DNA of 64,000 nucleotides, from positions 84,919 to 148,918 of the forward strand of contig JAJPJE010000042.1 of the NCBI GenBank assembly GCA_021324365.1, given 5' to 3'. The stretch is from Terriglobia bacterium. Its GTDB lineage: Bacteria; Acidobacteriota; Terriglobia; Terriglobales; Acidobacteriaceae. Below, piece by piece: positions 1 to 9,579 of this stretch. The position numbers and the translations under genes are program-made. The notes below the pieces were generated by a model. That model did no database searches, was not told where the DNA came from, and saw only the letters and a program-made list of their open reading frames with translations. Each line of letters opens with the position of its first letter. Within the stretch, counting starts at the first letter, position 1.

Positions 1-1244
1 CTACATACTTCGGTTGCCCGGACCCGCACTATCCCCTTGAGTTGCTGTTTGCGTTCGACAAAATCGAAGAAGCAGGCCACGAAGCGCTCCTGGTTGACGC
101 GCAAAACGAAGCCTTGAACGCCACAGAAACGAAGCGGCGCGTCGAGTCTTTCGATCCGGACTTCCTCGTGATTCCGACAGCGCCGTCATACCTCTTCTGG
201 CGATGCCCCCCGCCGGAGGTTCGTGTTCCCAAGCAGTGGTTCGCAGGGATCGGCGGTAAGGCGGTGAAGGTCGCGATTGGCCCGCACACATCCGCAACCC
301 CCGCCGCGGCACTGCGAAAAATCGGCTGCGACATAGGAATGCGCGGCGAGCCTGACCAGACGCTGCCGATGCTCGCGAGCAAACCATGGAAGGAAATCGA
401 AGGTTGCTGCTGGCGCGATGCGGACGGGTTTCACCTGAGCCCTTCGCTGGGAGTAACGGACATGAAGTCCCTGCAGGCGCTCGATTTCAGCAACTACAAC
501 GTCGAGCGGCATCTGCATCGACATCATGTATTTCACGGCGAGGGGCACGGCGCAGAGTTGGAGTTCGCTCGAGGTTGTCCGTGGGCATGCACCTTCTGCA
601 ACAAAACACTATTTCGCGACAAATTCCGCGAGCGTGAAGTCAGTGAGGTGCTGAAGGAAGTCGATCGCGTGATTGCGCGCGGCGTCGACTATATCTACTT
701 CATCGATGAAATTTTCGGCGTTGGCAAGAACGTATTGAAGTTACTGGAAGGAATTGCTGACCGAAAAGTTAACATCGGCTTTCAGACACGCATTGATCTC
801 TGGAATGAAGAAAGCCTTGATCTACTCGGGCGTGCGCGATGTATTTCACTAGAGTGCGGCATTGAATCGATTACAGAGGAGGGCCGCGACGAACTGAATA
901 AGAAGTGCCGCATTGGCACCGATCGCATAACCGAGCTGCTGATCCATGCCAAAAAAAGAATTCCATGGGTGCAGGCAAACCTGATCCTGACCGATCACGA
1001 CAACAAGGCCGATATCAAACGTTGGCAGGACAACCTGAAGTCTTGTGGGGTATGGGTTAGTGAACCGGTGCCGATGTTCCCATTTCCTGGAACGCCGCTG
1101 TACGTGCAGCTTTTTGGACAGCCGGATGACGATGCCTGGGAGCGCGCGCATCACTACTACACCGCTACCTTTTCTGACAAAGGCTTCAGCGATATCCAGG
1201 AGCAGCAACCAGCTGCCATCGAGGATCTGGAATGCACGTGTTAG
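1..1244 (+). CDS. B12-binding domain radical SAM protein (5' end outside window)
   Basis: The frame is open to the left edge, with the first full codon at 3, so the N-terminus is missing; about 413 residues are visible. The visible N-terminal part resembles the end of a cobalamin-binding domain. A radical SAM CxxxCxxC motif (C-P-W-A-C-T-F-C) lies at about nt 576-600 and would bind the [4Fe-4S] cluster that cleaves S-adenosylmethionine. Later segments such as YFIDEIFG and LECGIES fit the radical SAM barrel. It overlaps the next glycosyltransferase gene by 13 nt, so it is cotranslated with a glycan cassette. From memory it resembles the B12/radical SAM family (TIGR04295-like) linked to oligosaccharide gene cassettes. 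The substrate is unknown; methylation or another modification of a sugar or lipid is inference. Confidence 0.85.
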   Translation, partial: TYFGCPDPHYPLELLFAFDKIEEAGHEALLVDAQNEALNATETKRRVESFDPDFLVIPTAPSYLFWRCPPPEVRVPKQWFAGIGGKAVKVAIGPHTSATPAAALRKIGCDIGMRGEPDQTLPMLASKPWKEIEGCCWRDADGFHLSPSLGVTDMKSLQALDFSNYNVERHLHRHHVFHGEGHGAELEFARGCPWACTFCNKTLFRDKFREREVSEVLKEVDRVIARGVDYIYFIDEIFGVGKNVLKLLEGIADRKVNIGFQTRIDLWNEESLDLLGRARCISLECGIESITEEGRDELNKKCRIGTDRITELLIHAKKRIPWVQANLILTDHDNKADIKRWQDNLKSCGVWVSEPVPMFPFPGTPLYVQLFGQPDDDAWERAHHYYTATFSDKGFSDIQEQQPAAIEDLECTC

Positions 1245-2338
1245 TCACCGCTGACACGGTTGGCGGGGTCTGGACTTACACAAAAGAATTAGTGACTGGT
1301 CTGGCACAGCGTGGCGTTCGTGTCACCTTGGTGAGCTTTGGAGAAATTCCTAAGCCCGGCGAGATCGAATGGCTGGTCTCGATGAGGTCGATCGACTTTT
1401 ATCCGACGGCTTTCCGCCTGGAGTGGATGCAGGATGCAGAGCGCGATTTGCGGCTCTCTTCCGAATACCTGTTGCGGATCGTTTCGGAATCCAAGCCTGA
1501 CCTTTTGCACCTGAGCCAGTATGCCTACGGTGCGCTCGCAGTGGATATACCGAAGCTGGTCATTGCGCACAGCGATGTCGTCAGCTGGTGGGTAGCGGTC
1601 CACGGCCGTGAGCCAGAGAGGAGTGCCTGGATTGATTCCTACCGTGACACGGTCGAGCGCGGTTTATCGGAAGCCGATACTGTTGTCGCCCCCAGTCGCT
1701 GGATGATGAATGCACTGCAAGCGCATTATGGAAAGCTGAAGGTCACCCGAGTGATTTATAACGGCCGCAATCCCGTGCTCTTTAATCCGCATTGCAGTAA
1801 AGAAGAACTGGTGTTGGGCGCTGGCCGCGTCTGGGACCCAGGGAAGCAGGTGCGGATGCTGGAAGCCGTCAACTCGCCTTGGCCGATTGTGGTTGCAGGG
1901 CCGAATGAAAGTCCGGATCAAGCCGCCGGACAGCATGCGTCCGCAACCAAGTATGGTGGGATTGATATCCGCGGAACACAAACAGCCGTGCAGCTTCAAC
2001 AATTGTATGCACGTGCTTCCATGTTTGTAGGGACCTCGCGATATGAGCCTTTCGGGTTGGCACCCTTGGAAGCTGCTTTCTCACGCTGCGTTCTGGTCTT
2101 GAATGACATTCCGAGTTTTCGCGAGATATGGGGGGAGAGTGCATGCTATTTCCGCGCCAATGACGCGACCGAACTCGAGCGGACGTTGATTAGCTTGGCT
2201 GAAGACCGGCAACTACGTCTTACGTACTCAAATCTCGCGTATCGGCGCGCAAAGAGCTTCTATACCGCGAATCGCATGGTCGACCAGTACATGCAGCTTT
2301 ACTCGACGCTGATTACGGAGAAGGTGGCGGCGGCGTGA
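1232..2338 (+). CDS. Glycosyltransferase family 4 (GT-B fold)
   Basis: This 368-residue protein transfers a sugar from a nucleotide-sugar donor to an acceptor, presumably in the cytoplasm. The N-terminus has the Rossmann start MHVLVTADTVGGVWTY typical of GT4 acceptor domains. The C-terminal donor domain has the EX7E motif, YEPFGLAPLEAA, near residue 272, and an upstream AGRVWDPGKQ segment typical of donor-binding loops. The ATG at 1232 lies inside the end of the radical SAM gene, and the stop overlaps the next start in a GTGA junction. Both point to translational coupling. The sugar and linkage cannot be read from the sequence. Confidence 0.9.
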   Translation: MHVLVTADTVGGVWTYTKELVTGLAQRGVRVTLVSFGEIPKPGEIEWLVSMRSIDFYPTAFRLEWMQDAERDLRLSSEYLLRIVSESKPDLLHLSQYAYGALAVDIPKLVIAHSDVVSWWVAVHGREPERSAWIDSYRDTVERGLSEADTVVAPSRWMMNALQAHYGKLKVTRVIYNGRNPVLFNPHCSKEELVLGAGRVWDPGKQVRMLEAVNSPWPIVVAGPNESPDQAAGQHASATKYGGIDIRGTQTAVQLQQLYARASMFVGTSRYEPFGLAPLEAAFSRCVLVLNDIPSFREIWGESACYFRANDATELERTLISLAEDRQLRLTYSNLAYRRAKSFYTANRMVDQYMQLYSTLITEKVAAA

Positions 2339-3456
2339 ACAAGCTCAACATTCACATTTTCGCGCATTCCTGGATTTCCGATTGGAATCACGGCAACGCT
2401 CATTTCCTGCGTGGACTGGCCCAGGCCCTGATCGATCAAGGGCATAAGGTCCAGTGCTATGAGCCTCTAGGGTCGTGGTCGCTCACGAATCTTGTCCATG
2501 AAGAAGGGCAGCGTGCCGCTCAGGCCATCGATCAGTTCCGCCGGGTGTACTCGGAATTGAATGTGCAGTTCTACAACACCGACGTCAGTTTCGAAACATT
2601 TGTCTCCAAGCGTTTGCGGGACGCAGACTTGGTGCTGGTTCACGAATGGAATGAACCGCAGGTAGTGAACTCGATTCTTGGGCTGAAGGATCAGTTGCGA
2701 TTCCTGGCGCTATTTCACGACACTCATCATCGTGCATACACGAATCCGCGAGAGATCCTGCGGCTTCGGCTCGACTTGTTTGACGGAGTCCTCGCGTTCG
2801 GGGAAGCAATTCGCAAGATCTATACCGATGGTTTTGGGATCGAGAGGGCGTGGACGTTTCACGAAGCAGCTGATGTAGAGAGGTTCAGGCCGCTGCCGTC
2901 GGACAAAGACCTGCAACTGGTCTGGGTAGGCAACTGGGGAGACGATGAGCGTACGCGAGAGTTGAATGAATTCCTGATCGGTCCAGCAGCGCGGCTGGTC
3001 GCATCGGGAGGCCGGGTAGCGGTTCATGGGGTCCGCTACCCGTCTGAAGGGTTGCAACTACTAAAGGCGGCGGGAGTGGAATTTCGTGGGTACCTCGCGA
3101 ATCTGGAGGCGCCGCGCGTCTATGCCTCGAGCGAGCTTAGCGTCCATGTGCCGCGCCGGCAATACGCGAATGGCCTGAGTGGCGTTCCGACGATTCGCGT
3201 TTTTGAAACCCTCGCTTGCGGAATTCCGCTGATTTGTTCGCCATGGGAGGATGCCGAAAAACTTTTTCGCCCGGGAGAGGATTACGTTTGCGTTCCGGAT
3301 GGCGAGGGCGTCTTCGCCGAAAGTCAGCATCTACTAAGAGATAGGGCCGCACGCGAGCAGCTTGCAGCGAATGGGCTGGAGAGAATCCGCCAGCGACACA
3401 CTTGCCGCCATCGAGCAGAGCAGTTGATGGAAATTGTCGAGGAGCTCCAGGGATGA
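2335..3456 (+). CDS. CgeB-like glycosyltransferase (Glyco_trans_1_2 type)
   Basis: A GTG start overlaps the previous stop (GTGA), giving 373 residues. The C-terminal half has the pattern of the glycosyltransferase C-terminal domain found in CgeB-like proteins: a VPRRQYANGL segment, then TIRVFETLACGIPLI, then a PWEDAEKLF loop and an FRPGEDYV segment. The N-terminal half starts with IHIFAHSWISDWNHGNAHF, similar to the two following genes, of which it is a more distant paralogue. It ends in an ATGA overlap with the next gene. The role is inferred as one of several sequential sugar transfers by this operon. Donor and acceptor are unknown. Confidence 0.82.
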   Translation: MNKLNIHIFAHSWISDWNHGNAHFLRGLAQALIDQGHKVQCYEPLGSWSLTNLVHEEGQRAAQAIDQFRRVYSELNVQFYNTDVSFETFVSKRLRDADLVLVHEWNEPQVVNSILGLKDQLRFLALFHDTHHRAYTNPREILRLRLDLFDGVLAFGEAIRKIYTDGFGIERAWTFHEAADVERFRPLPSDKDLQLVWVGNWGDDERTRELNEFLIGPAARLVASGGRVAVHGVRYPSEGLQLLKAAGVEFRGYLANLEAPRVYASSELSVHVPRRQYANGLSGVPTIRVFETLACGIPLICSPWEDAEKLFRPGEDYVCVPDGEGVFAESQHLLRDRAAREQLAANGLERIRQRHTCRHRAEQLMEIVEELQG

Positions 3457-4559
3457 GGATATTCGTATTCGGGTCGAGCCTGACGTCGTCATATTGGAAT
3501 GGTGCAGCGACTTACTATCGGGGCATTTACAAATATCTACATAAGCTCGGACACCAGATCACGTTTGCTGAACCGGATATCTACGATCGTCAGAACAACC
3601 GGGATTCCGGGGACATCGATTACGCGAATGTCATCGTCTATCAAACCCCGAGGGATCTCCACAATTTACTCGCTCGCGCCGGTATGTGCGATCTGGTAAT
3701 CAAGCACAGCGGCGTCGGTGCGGATGACGAAGTATTGGAACGGCGGGTGCTCGACTGTGCTTCGTCGCAAACACGTGTGGCCTTTTGGGACGTAGATGCA
3801 CCGGCCACGCTTTCGCGGGTGGAACAGAATCCGACGGATCTGTTCCGAGCGCTTATCCCACAGTACGACTTCATCTTTACCTACGGTGGTGGTTCCCCGG
3901 TGATTGAGCATTATCGCAACTTAGGTGCAGCGAATTGCTATCCCGTATACAACGCGCTCGATCCGGAATGTCACTTCCCGGTTCCGTCGGATCCAGAACT
4001 TCAGTGCGACCTGGCGTTTGTTGGACATCGCCTGCCCGATCGAGAACGGCGCGTAGAGGAGTTCTTCTTTCGTGCGGCTGAACTGGCTCCGGAAATGTCG
4101 TTTGTGCTCGGCGGTGAAGGCTGGGGCGGAAAGCATCTTCCAAAGAACGTGCGCTGGATCGGGCATGTCGGAACTGACCGGCACAACCTTGTGAATTGTT
4201 CAGCCCGCATGGTGCTGAACCTGAATCGCGAGTCGATGGCCAAGGTGGGATTTTCTCCACCCACACGCGTGTTCGAGGCCGCCGGCGCAGGTGCATGCCT
4301 GATCACGGATGAATGGCCCGGCATCAGCATGTTCTTCGAGCCTTGGTATGAGATTCTCGTTGCTTCATCGGCAGACAGCATTGTGCACTGGTTGCGAAGC
4401 GTGAGCCGTGAGCGTGCGGAGGAGATCGGCCATGCAATGCGGGAGCGCGCGTTAGCCGAGCACACCTATGAACAACGAGTCAGGCAGTTAGAGGCGGTCC
4501 TGACCGGCAAAGAATCCTCAGGGCACCAGTCGCACGCGGCGCCGCTGACAGCAGCGTAG
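3453..4559 (+). CDS. CgeB-like glycosyltransferase, paralogue A
   Basis: The chosen start is the ATG at 3453, which overlaps the previous TGA (ATGA) and has a GGAG about 8-12 nt upstream; a longer frame from a TTG at 3402 exists but lies wholly inside the previous gene. The product is 368 residues. It begins MRIFVFGSSLTSSYWNG, and the C-terminal domain has RVFEAAGAGACLITDEWPG followed by a motif around EILVAS, as in CgeB/Glyco_trans_1_2 proteins. It aligns over most of its length with the next gene, so the two look like a tandem duplication. It probably adds a sugar to a shared acceptor; specificity is unknown. Confidence 0.85.
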   Translation: MRIFVFGSSLTSSYWNGAATYYRGIYKYLHKLGHQITFAEPDIYDRQNNRDSGDIDYANVIVYQTPRDLHNLLARAGMCDLVIKHSGVGADDEVLERRVLDCASSQTRVAFWDVDAPATLSRVEQNPTDLFRALIPQYDFIFTYGGGSPVIEHYRNLGAANCYPVYNALDPECHFPVPSDPELQCDLAFVGHRLPDRERRVEEFFFRAAELAPEMSFVLGGEGWGGKHLPKNVRWIGHVGTDRHNLVNCSARMVLNLNRESMAKVGFSPPTRVFEAAGAGACLITDEWPGISMFFEPWYEILVASSADSIVHWLRSVSRERAEEIGHAMRERALAEHTYEQRVRQLEAVLTGKESSGHQSHAAPLTAA

Positions 4560-4570
4560 GAGAAGGCGCG

Positions 4571-5689
4571 ATGAAAATCGTGATCTTCGGATTGTCGATC
4601 ACATCTTCGTGGGGGAATGGTCACGCGACTACATTTCGTGCGCTTTCAAAAGGGTTGCACGCCCGCGGTCACCGAATTGTCTTCTACGAGCGCGATCTGG
4701 AGTGGTATGCCTCCAACCGTGACCTGCCCGAACCGCCGTTCTGTTGTGTTCGCCTATTCGACTCATGGAAGGCCATCAGAAGCGAAGTTCGGCGAGAACT
4801 CGCCGACGCAGACGTTGCGGTAGTTGGGTCGTACTTCCCCGACGGACTTGCCGCAATCGACGAGTTGCTGGACACCAAGGTTCCCGTAAAGGCTTTCTAC
4901 GACATTGATACCCCAATAACAGTTGCACAATTGTGCGAGAAACAGGGAAGTGAGTACCTGCGGCCCGATCAAATACCCGGGTTCGATGTTTATCTCAGCT
5001 TTACAGGCGGACCAATGCTGCAAGAACTTGAGACCAGGTTTGGCGCTCGCAAGGCGGTGCCGCTCTATTGCTCGTTTGATCCCAGGGAGTATCGGCGCTT
5101 CGCGGTGAATAAGAGATTCGCTTGCGATCTGAGTTACATGGGAACCTATGCTCCCGATCGCCAGCCGAAATTGGAGACGTACCTTTGCGATGTGGCGAGG
5201 CGGTTGCCAGAGAGGAAGTTTATCGTGGCTGGCTCACAATATCCAAAGACGATACGGTGGCCGGCAAATGTGAGGCGCATTACACATTTAAACCCCAGAT
5301 GGCACGCTCGGCTTTATTCGTCCTCGCGATTAACTCTGAACGTGACCCGGCGCGATATGGTACGTGCCGGATATTCTCCATCTGTGAGGCTATTTGAAGC
5401 GGCAGCTTGCGGAAGCACACTCGCTTCGGATGAGTGGCCCGGCTTAGAAACATTCTTTCTGCCCGGCCGCGAAATTCTTTTACCTACCTCGGCCGATGAT
5501 GTTGCCCGCTATCTGACAGACATGGACGATGCGGAGATGCGCAAAATCGGAAAGAATGCGCAGGAACGGGTGCTTGCCGAACACACGAGCGATACTCGGG
5601 CGAGGCAATTCGAGGAATATGTTAACAGGGCAGGAGAAACTGGAGAGTTGAATTCCCACTCGAGCATGCTCTCGCCCATTTCAGCTTAG
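4571..5689 (+). CDS. CgeB-like glycosyltransferase, paralogue B
   Basis: This 372-residue protein starts 11 nt after the previous stop, with an AGGAGAAGG ribosome site directly before the ATG. It begins MKIVIFGLSITSSWGNG, closely matching paralogue A, and shares the C-terminal pattern RLFEAAACGSTLASDEWPG and a REILLPTSADD segment. Similarity runs from end to end, so this is a tandem copy whose substrate specificity has probably diverged. The gene ends the first tight block of the cassette; a spacer of about 190 nt follows before the next glycosyltransferase. Function beyond sugar transfer is not visible. Confidence 0.85.
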   Translation: MKIVIFGLSITSSWGNGHATTFRALSKGLHARGHRIVFYERDLEWYASNRDLPEPPFCCVRLFDSWKAIRSEVRRELADADVAVVGSYFPDGLAAIDELLDTKVPVKAFYDIDTPITVAQLCEKQGSEYLRPDQIPGFDVYLSFTGGPMLQELETRFGARKAVPLYCSFDPREYRRFAVNKRFACDLSYMGTYAPDRQPKLETYLCDVARRLPERKFIVAGSQYPKTIRWPANVRRITHLNPRWHARLYSSSRLTLNVTRRDMVRAGYSPSVRLFEAAACGSTLASDEWPGLETFFLPGREILLPTSADDVARYLTDMDDAEMRKIGKNAQERVLAEHTSDTRARQFEEYVNRAGETGELNSHSSMLSPISA

Positions 5690-5880
5690 CGATTCATCCC
5701 GAGCCCGACGCACTGGAACGCGCGAGGTGGGACGAGAGCTCCGTCTTTAGCCTGCAAGCGACTCTGCCAACCAACGGTTGCGGACAAGCATCATAAAAAA
5801 TACTACTCGTTGTCGTTGATTGCAGCTCGTTCACTCTAGCTCATTTTTCCGATTAGTCCGTTCTCGACTACAGGAGTTTC

Positions 5881-6951
5881 ATGAGAGTTGCACTTATAGT
5901 TCCACCCTTCATTTCTGTTCCTCCGCAGCGGTATGGCGGCACCGAATTGTTTGCATCGCATCTCGCAGAGGGATTAGCAAATGCCGGAGTCGACGTCGTA
6001 CTTTACACGAATGGAGAGTCGACATTACCAGTGGAGAGGAAGTGGCTGTATCCGAGGGGACAGTGGCCGCTGGAAGGTGAGATCTTCGAAAACTTAACAG
6101 ATATCAATCATGCGGCTTGGGCGGTGCGGGATGCGGCGGAATCGTGCGACCTCATACACGTAAGTAATGCCCCGGCTCTGGTCCATTCGCGATTTTTGGA
6201 TACGCCATTCGTCTACACGATCCATCATCCGCACCAGAAAGGATTGAGTGACTTCTACACCCATTATCCAGATATTCATTATGTGGCGATCAGCGACTTT
6301 CAGCGGAAGCAGGAGCGCATGCCGAAGCTCCGTACGATCCATCACGGCATTGATATGACGCTCTACGAGGCCCCCCGGGAAAAACGGACCCACCTCAGTT
6401 TCTTAGGCAGGATCGCACCCGTAAAAGGTACGCACGTGGCAATCCAAGTCGCTAAAAAAGCGGGTATCCCGTTGAAAATCGCAGGTGAGATCCAGCCGAT
6501 GTTCCAGGAATATTATGAAACACTGGTTAAGCCGCACGTAGATGGCAAGTTCATCGAGTATGTGGGAGAAGCAGACCTGGCTGCGAAGAACGAGCTACTT
6601 GGTAAGTCTCTGGGTTTCCTTTTCCCTATCCAATGGGACGAACCCTTCGGACTGGTGATGATAGAAGCGATGGCATGCGGCGCACCGGTGCTTGCTTTTC
6701 CGCACGGCTCAGTCCCCGAAGTGGTGAAGGACGGTGTTTCCGGATACGTGTGTAACTCGGTGGAGCAGATGGCAATGCGCGCCAGGTTGTGCGACAAATT
6801 CAACCCGGCCGAAGTGCGCTCCTATGTTGTCTTGAACTTTTCAGTCGATAAGATGGTGAAGCAGTACATAAACTTGTACTCCGAGATTCTGGAGACCACG
6901 CTAGCTACAACCGACACGCTAGCAACTGGCGAAGCTACAGCCGCGGCATGA
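5881..6951 (+). CDS. Glycosyltransferase family 4
   Basis: A 356-residue GT-B enzyme. The N-terminus (MRVALIVPPFISVPPQRYGG, then TELFASHLAEGLA) is typical of GT4 acceptor domains, a LGRIAPVKG donor-domain start lies near residue 175, and the EX7E motif DEPFGLVMIEAMACG lies near residue 257. An ACAGGAG ribosome site precedes the ATG. The spacer upstream (5690-5880) could hold a second promoter, but I see no convincing one. The stop overlaps the next start by ATGA, coupling it to the debranching-type glucosidase. That pairing suggests an alpha-glucan or trehalose-like oligosaccharide, which is inference from gene order. Confidence 0.9.
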   Translation: MRVALIVPPFISVPPQRYGGTELFASHLAEGLANAGVDVVLYTNGESTLPVERKWLYPRGQWPLEGEIFENLTDINHAAWAVRDAAESCDLIHVSNAPALVHSRFLDTPFVYTIHHPHQKGLSDFYTHYPDIHYVAISDFQRKQERMPKLRTIHHGIDMTLYEAPREKRTHLSFLGRIAPVKGTHVAIQVAKKAGIPLKIAGEIQPMFQEYYETLVKPHVDGKFIEYVGEADLAAKNELLGKSLGFLFPIQWDEPFGLVMIEAMACGAPVLAFPHGSVPEVVKDGVSGYVCNSVEQMAMRARLCDKFNPAEVRSYVVLNFSVDKMVKQYINLYSEILETTLATTDTLATGEATAAA

Positions 6952-9155
6952 GCACGATCTCGATACCAGAACAGCTGGTTCCGATCCCATCCCCGTACTC
7001 GGAACCAAAGCTCGAATTTCGCACACTCGGTTCGCGTCGGACTGATAACCTCACCCTGATCGCGGGGCGAACATTTTTATCGACCAGAATTCTGGGAGAT
7101 ATAACCCCGCCTGGCGCACCCGATATTGGTCTCTTTCATGATGACACCCGGTTCTTAAGCCTGATGGAAATGCGCATCGGCGGTGAAGTGCCGGTTCTGC
7201 TGTCATCGCACTCGGAGAACCTGTTCTTATCGCAGATCGAATTAACAACCAGCAACATCCATTTGCGCGACACTTTTGATCTGCCCGAAAACACGATTCA
7301 TATTCATCGCGAGCAGGTGCTCAACAAGGGAGTCCTGCTGGAACGAATTACCTTCGAGAACTTCAACTTGCAGACGGTGAAATTTCAGGTCGAGATCCAG
7401 TATGACGCGGATTTTGTCGATGTGTTCGAAGTGCGCGGAATGCATCGAGCACAGCACGGCCAGTATTATCAGGCAGTCGCAAACGAGAACAGTATGACAT
7501 TCTTCTATCGCGGGCTGGATGACTTAATGCGGCGCACCGTGATTACCTGGTCTCCCGCTCCCGCTCGCGTCGAGAATCAAACTGCCATCTGGGAACTCGA
7601 ACTGCCGTCCATGCGGCGAACCGAATTCAGCGTGACTGTGACGCCAAGCGTCGACAATGAGAAAGTGTCCAGGCCGCACCGTGAGTTTAATGCGATTGTC
7701 GCCGAGCGGCGAGAATCTGTTTTGTCATGGCGCAAGCATTCGACGAGCTTCGAGAGCAGCAACAGCGTGTTCACTCAGACGATGAATACTGCTGCCAGTG
7801 ACTTTCATGCGTTGCAGATTCCGGAAAAGCACGGCCAGGTGATTGCGGCCGGTATCCCGTGGTTCGCGACCATGTTCGGCCGCGATTCCATCATTGCCGC
7901 CTACCAGTCCTTGTCGCTGAATCCGCGGCTTGCGAAGGAAACTCTCCGCACTTTGGCTGCCTACCAGGGAACCGAACAGAACGACTGGAAGGATGAAGAA
8001 CCTGGCAAAATCTTGCATGAGTACCGCCAAGGCGAAATGACCACTTCCGGCGAGATGCCGTTCGGTCCTTACTATGGGACGATCGATGCTACGCCGCTGT
8101 TTCTGATTCTGCTGTCGGAAACTTACAACTGGACAGCAGACGAGAAACTAGTTCGGGAGTTGTTGCCGGCAGCCTACAAGGCGCTTGACTGGATTGATCA
8201 CTATGGCGATCTGGATGGCGATGGGCTGGTGGAATATTTACGCAGGTCGAAGCGGGGACTGACGAACCAGGGGTGGAAGGACTCCTGGGACGCCAATGTT
8301 TTTCGTGATGGCAGCACCGCGCAGCCCCCGATCGCGCTCGTCGAAGTTCAAGGCTATGTTTATGACGCGAAGTACCGCATGGCTTCGCTGCTGCGTGCCT
8401 TTGGCGATTCAAAGCGTGGGGAGCAGTGCCGCAGGGAAGCTGCTGAGATGGCCAAACGCCTCGAAAAGGCCTTCTGGATGCCGCAACGCGGGTTTTATGC
8501 AATGGGACTCGACAAAGACAAGTCGCAGCTGGAGGTGATTTCATCGAATCCCGGACACCTGCTGTTTTCGCGCGCCATCAGCCGAGAACGTGCACGTGCG
8601 GTCGTGAACCGATTGATGAATCCGGACATGTTTTCCGGGTGGGGATTGCGCACACTCTCGAATGAAGAGAAGGTATTTAATCCGTTGAGCTATCACCGAG
8701 GATCAGTATGGCCACACGATAACTCGCTCATCGTGCACGGCATGGCTCTTTACGAATTTCGTGATCAGGTGATCAGAGTCTTTACGACGCTATTTGAGGC
8801 AGCACTCAGTTTCCGAGATTACCGCCTGCCTGAGCTTTTCTGCGGCGTGCAGCGTTCCGAGAATTGCGTTCCAGTGCACTACCCTGTGTCGTGTTCGCCG
8901 CAGGCCTGGGCCTCCGGATCGTTATTCCTGATGTTGATCTCACTTCTCGGAATAAGACCAAGCGCACCGAAGAAAGAGCTGAACGTCATCAATCCGCAAC
9001 TGCCAGAGTGGCTGGATCAACTGAATGTGCGCAATCTACAAGTCGGAAACAGCCGCGTGGGGCTGGACTTCACGCGGCGAGGCGAGCGGACATTCTGCAA
9101 TGTTGTCGATATCGAAGGCGACAAGCTATTGGTGAATGTAATCACCAAGAAGTAA
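6948..9155 (+). CDS. Amylo-alpha-1,6-glucosidase (glycogen debranching family)
   Basis: A 735-residue protein with two parts. Residues about 25-240 form the beta-rich N-terminal domain of bacterial debranching-type enzymes (GDE_N-like; note LIAGRTFLST and LFHDDTRFLS). Residues about 280-720 form an (alpha/alpha)6 barrel with FGRDSIIAAYQS, NQGWKDSWDANVF and SVWPHDNSLI. These enzymes hydrolyse alpha-1,6-glucosidic branches. No secretion signal is seen, so it should act in the cytoplasm. It is the last gene of the cassette and overlaps the glycosyltransferase before it by 4 nt. Its link to several glycosyltransferases and a radical SAM enzyme, rather than to glycogen genes, suggests trimming of a special oligosaccharide. 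Confidence 0.9.
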   Translation: MSTISIPEQLVPIPSPYSEPKLEFRTLGSRRTDNLTLIAGRTFLSTRILGDITPPGAPDIGLFHDDTRFLSLMEMRIGGEVPVLLSSHSENLFLSQIELTTSNIHLRDTFDLPENTIHIHREQVLNKGVLLERITFENFNLQTVKFQVEIQYDADFVDVFEVRGMHRAQHGQYYQAVANENSMTFFYRGLDDLMRRTVITWSPAPARVENQTAIWELELPSMRRTEFSVTVTPSVDNEKVSRPHREFNAIVAERRESVLSWRKHSTSFESSNSVFTQTMNTAASDFHALQIPEKHGQVIAAGIPWFATMFGRDSIIAAYQSLSLNPRLAKETLRTLAAYQGTEQNDWKDEEPGKILHEYRQGEMTTSGEMPFGPYYGTIDATPLFLILLSETYNWTADEKLVRELLPAAYKALDWIDHYGDLDGDGLVEYLRRSKRGLTNQGWKDSWDANVFRDGSTAQPPIALVEVQGYVYDAKYRMASLLRAFGDSKRGEQCRREAAEMAKRLEKAFWMPQRGFYAMGLDKDKSQLEVISSNPGHLLFSRAISRERARAVVNRLMNPDMFSGWGLRTLSNEEKVFNPLSYHRGSVWPHDNSLIVHGMALYEFRDQVIRVFTTLFEAALSFRDYRLPELFCGVQRSENCVPVHYPVSCSPQAWASGSLFLMLISLLGIRPSAPKKELNVINPQLPEWLDQLNVRNLQVGNSRVGLDFTRRGERTFCNVVDIEGDKLLVNVITKK

Positions 9156-9249
9156 TTCCAATCGGGAATCAAAGCTGCCTTGCCGCTGTTCGGCAGCGAG
9201 GAGGTGATACACTACGAATCAGGATCTACTTTCAGCAAGGGGTGATGGC

Positions 9250-9519
9250 ATGGCGCAAGTGAAGATCACAATCAGGAAGAATGGGCCTTATCGAGTGGAA
9301 GACCCGGAGGGCTTGATTGAACTGGTCGATGCTGATGGCAACAAATACGATCTGACCGGCAAACCCGCGTACTCGCTGTGCCGCTGTGGTGCGTCTGTAA
9401 ACAAGCCCTTTTGCGACGGAACGCATTCGAAGGTTGGTTTCCAGGCGGCGGAAGCAGCAGTGAGGAACGAAAGCAGCGGTTCGCTCCCGGCGGGTCCGGG
9501 AACCCCAGCGAAGGGCTGA
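9250..9519 (+). CDS. CDGSH iron-sulfur domain protein
   Basis: An 89-residue protein with one CDGSH-type motif, CRCGASVNKPFCDGTH, at about residues 44-59. The three Cys and one His coordinate a redox-active, labile [2Fe-2S] cluster in this family. The N-terminal beta strands (VKITIRKNGPYRV) are usual for small bacterial members; the last 25 residues are Ala/Gly/Pro-rich and probably disordered. There is no signal peptide or membrane segment, so it is cytoplasmic. It lies 95 nt after the glucan cassette and may be a separate unit. Its partner is unknown. Confidence 0.9.
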   Translation: MAQVKITIRKNGPYRVEDPEGLIELVDADGNKYDLTGKPAYSLCRCGASVNKPFCDGTHSKVGFQAAEAAVRNESSGSLPAGPGTPAKG

Positions 9520-9579
9520 GAGTTCTTTCTCACCGCGAAGAGTAGAAAATGATCGATCCGCTGAGGAGAGACACACGCC

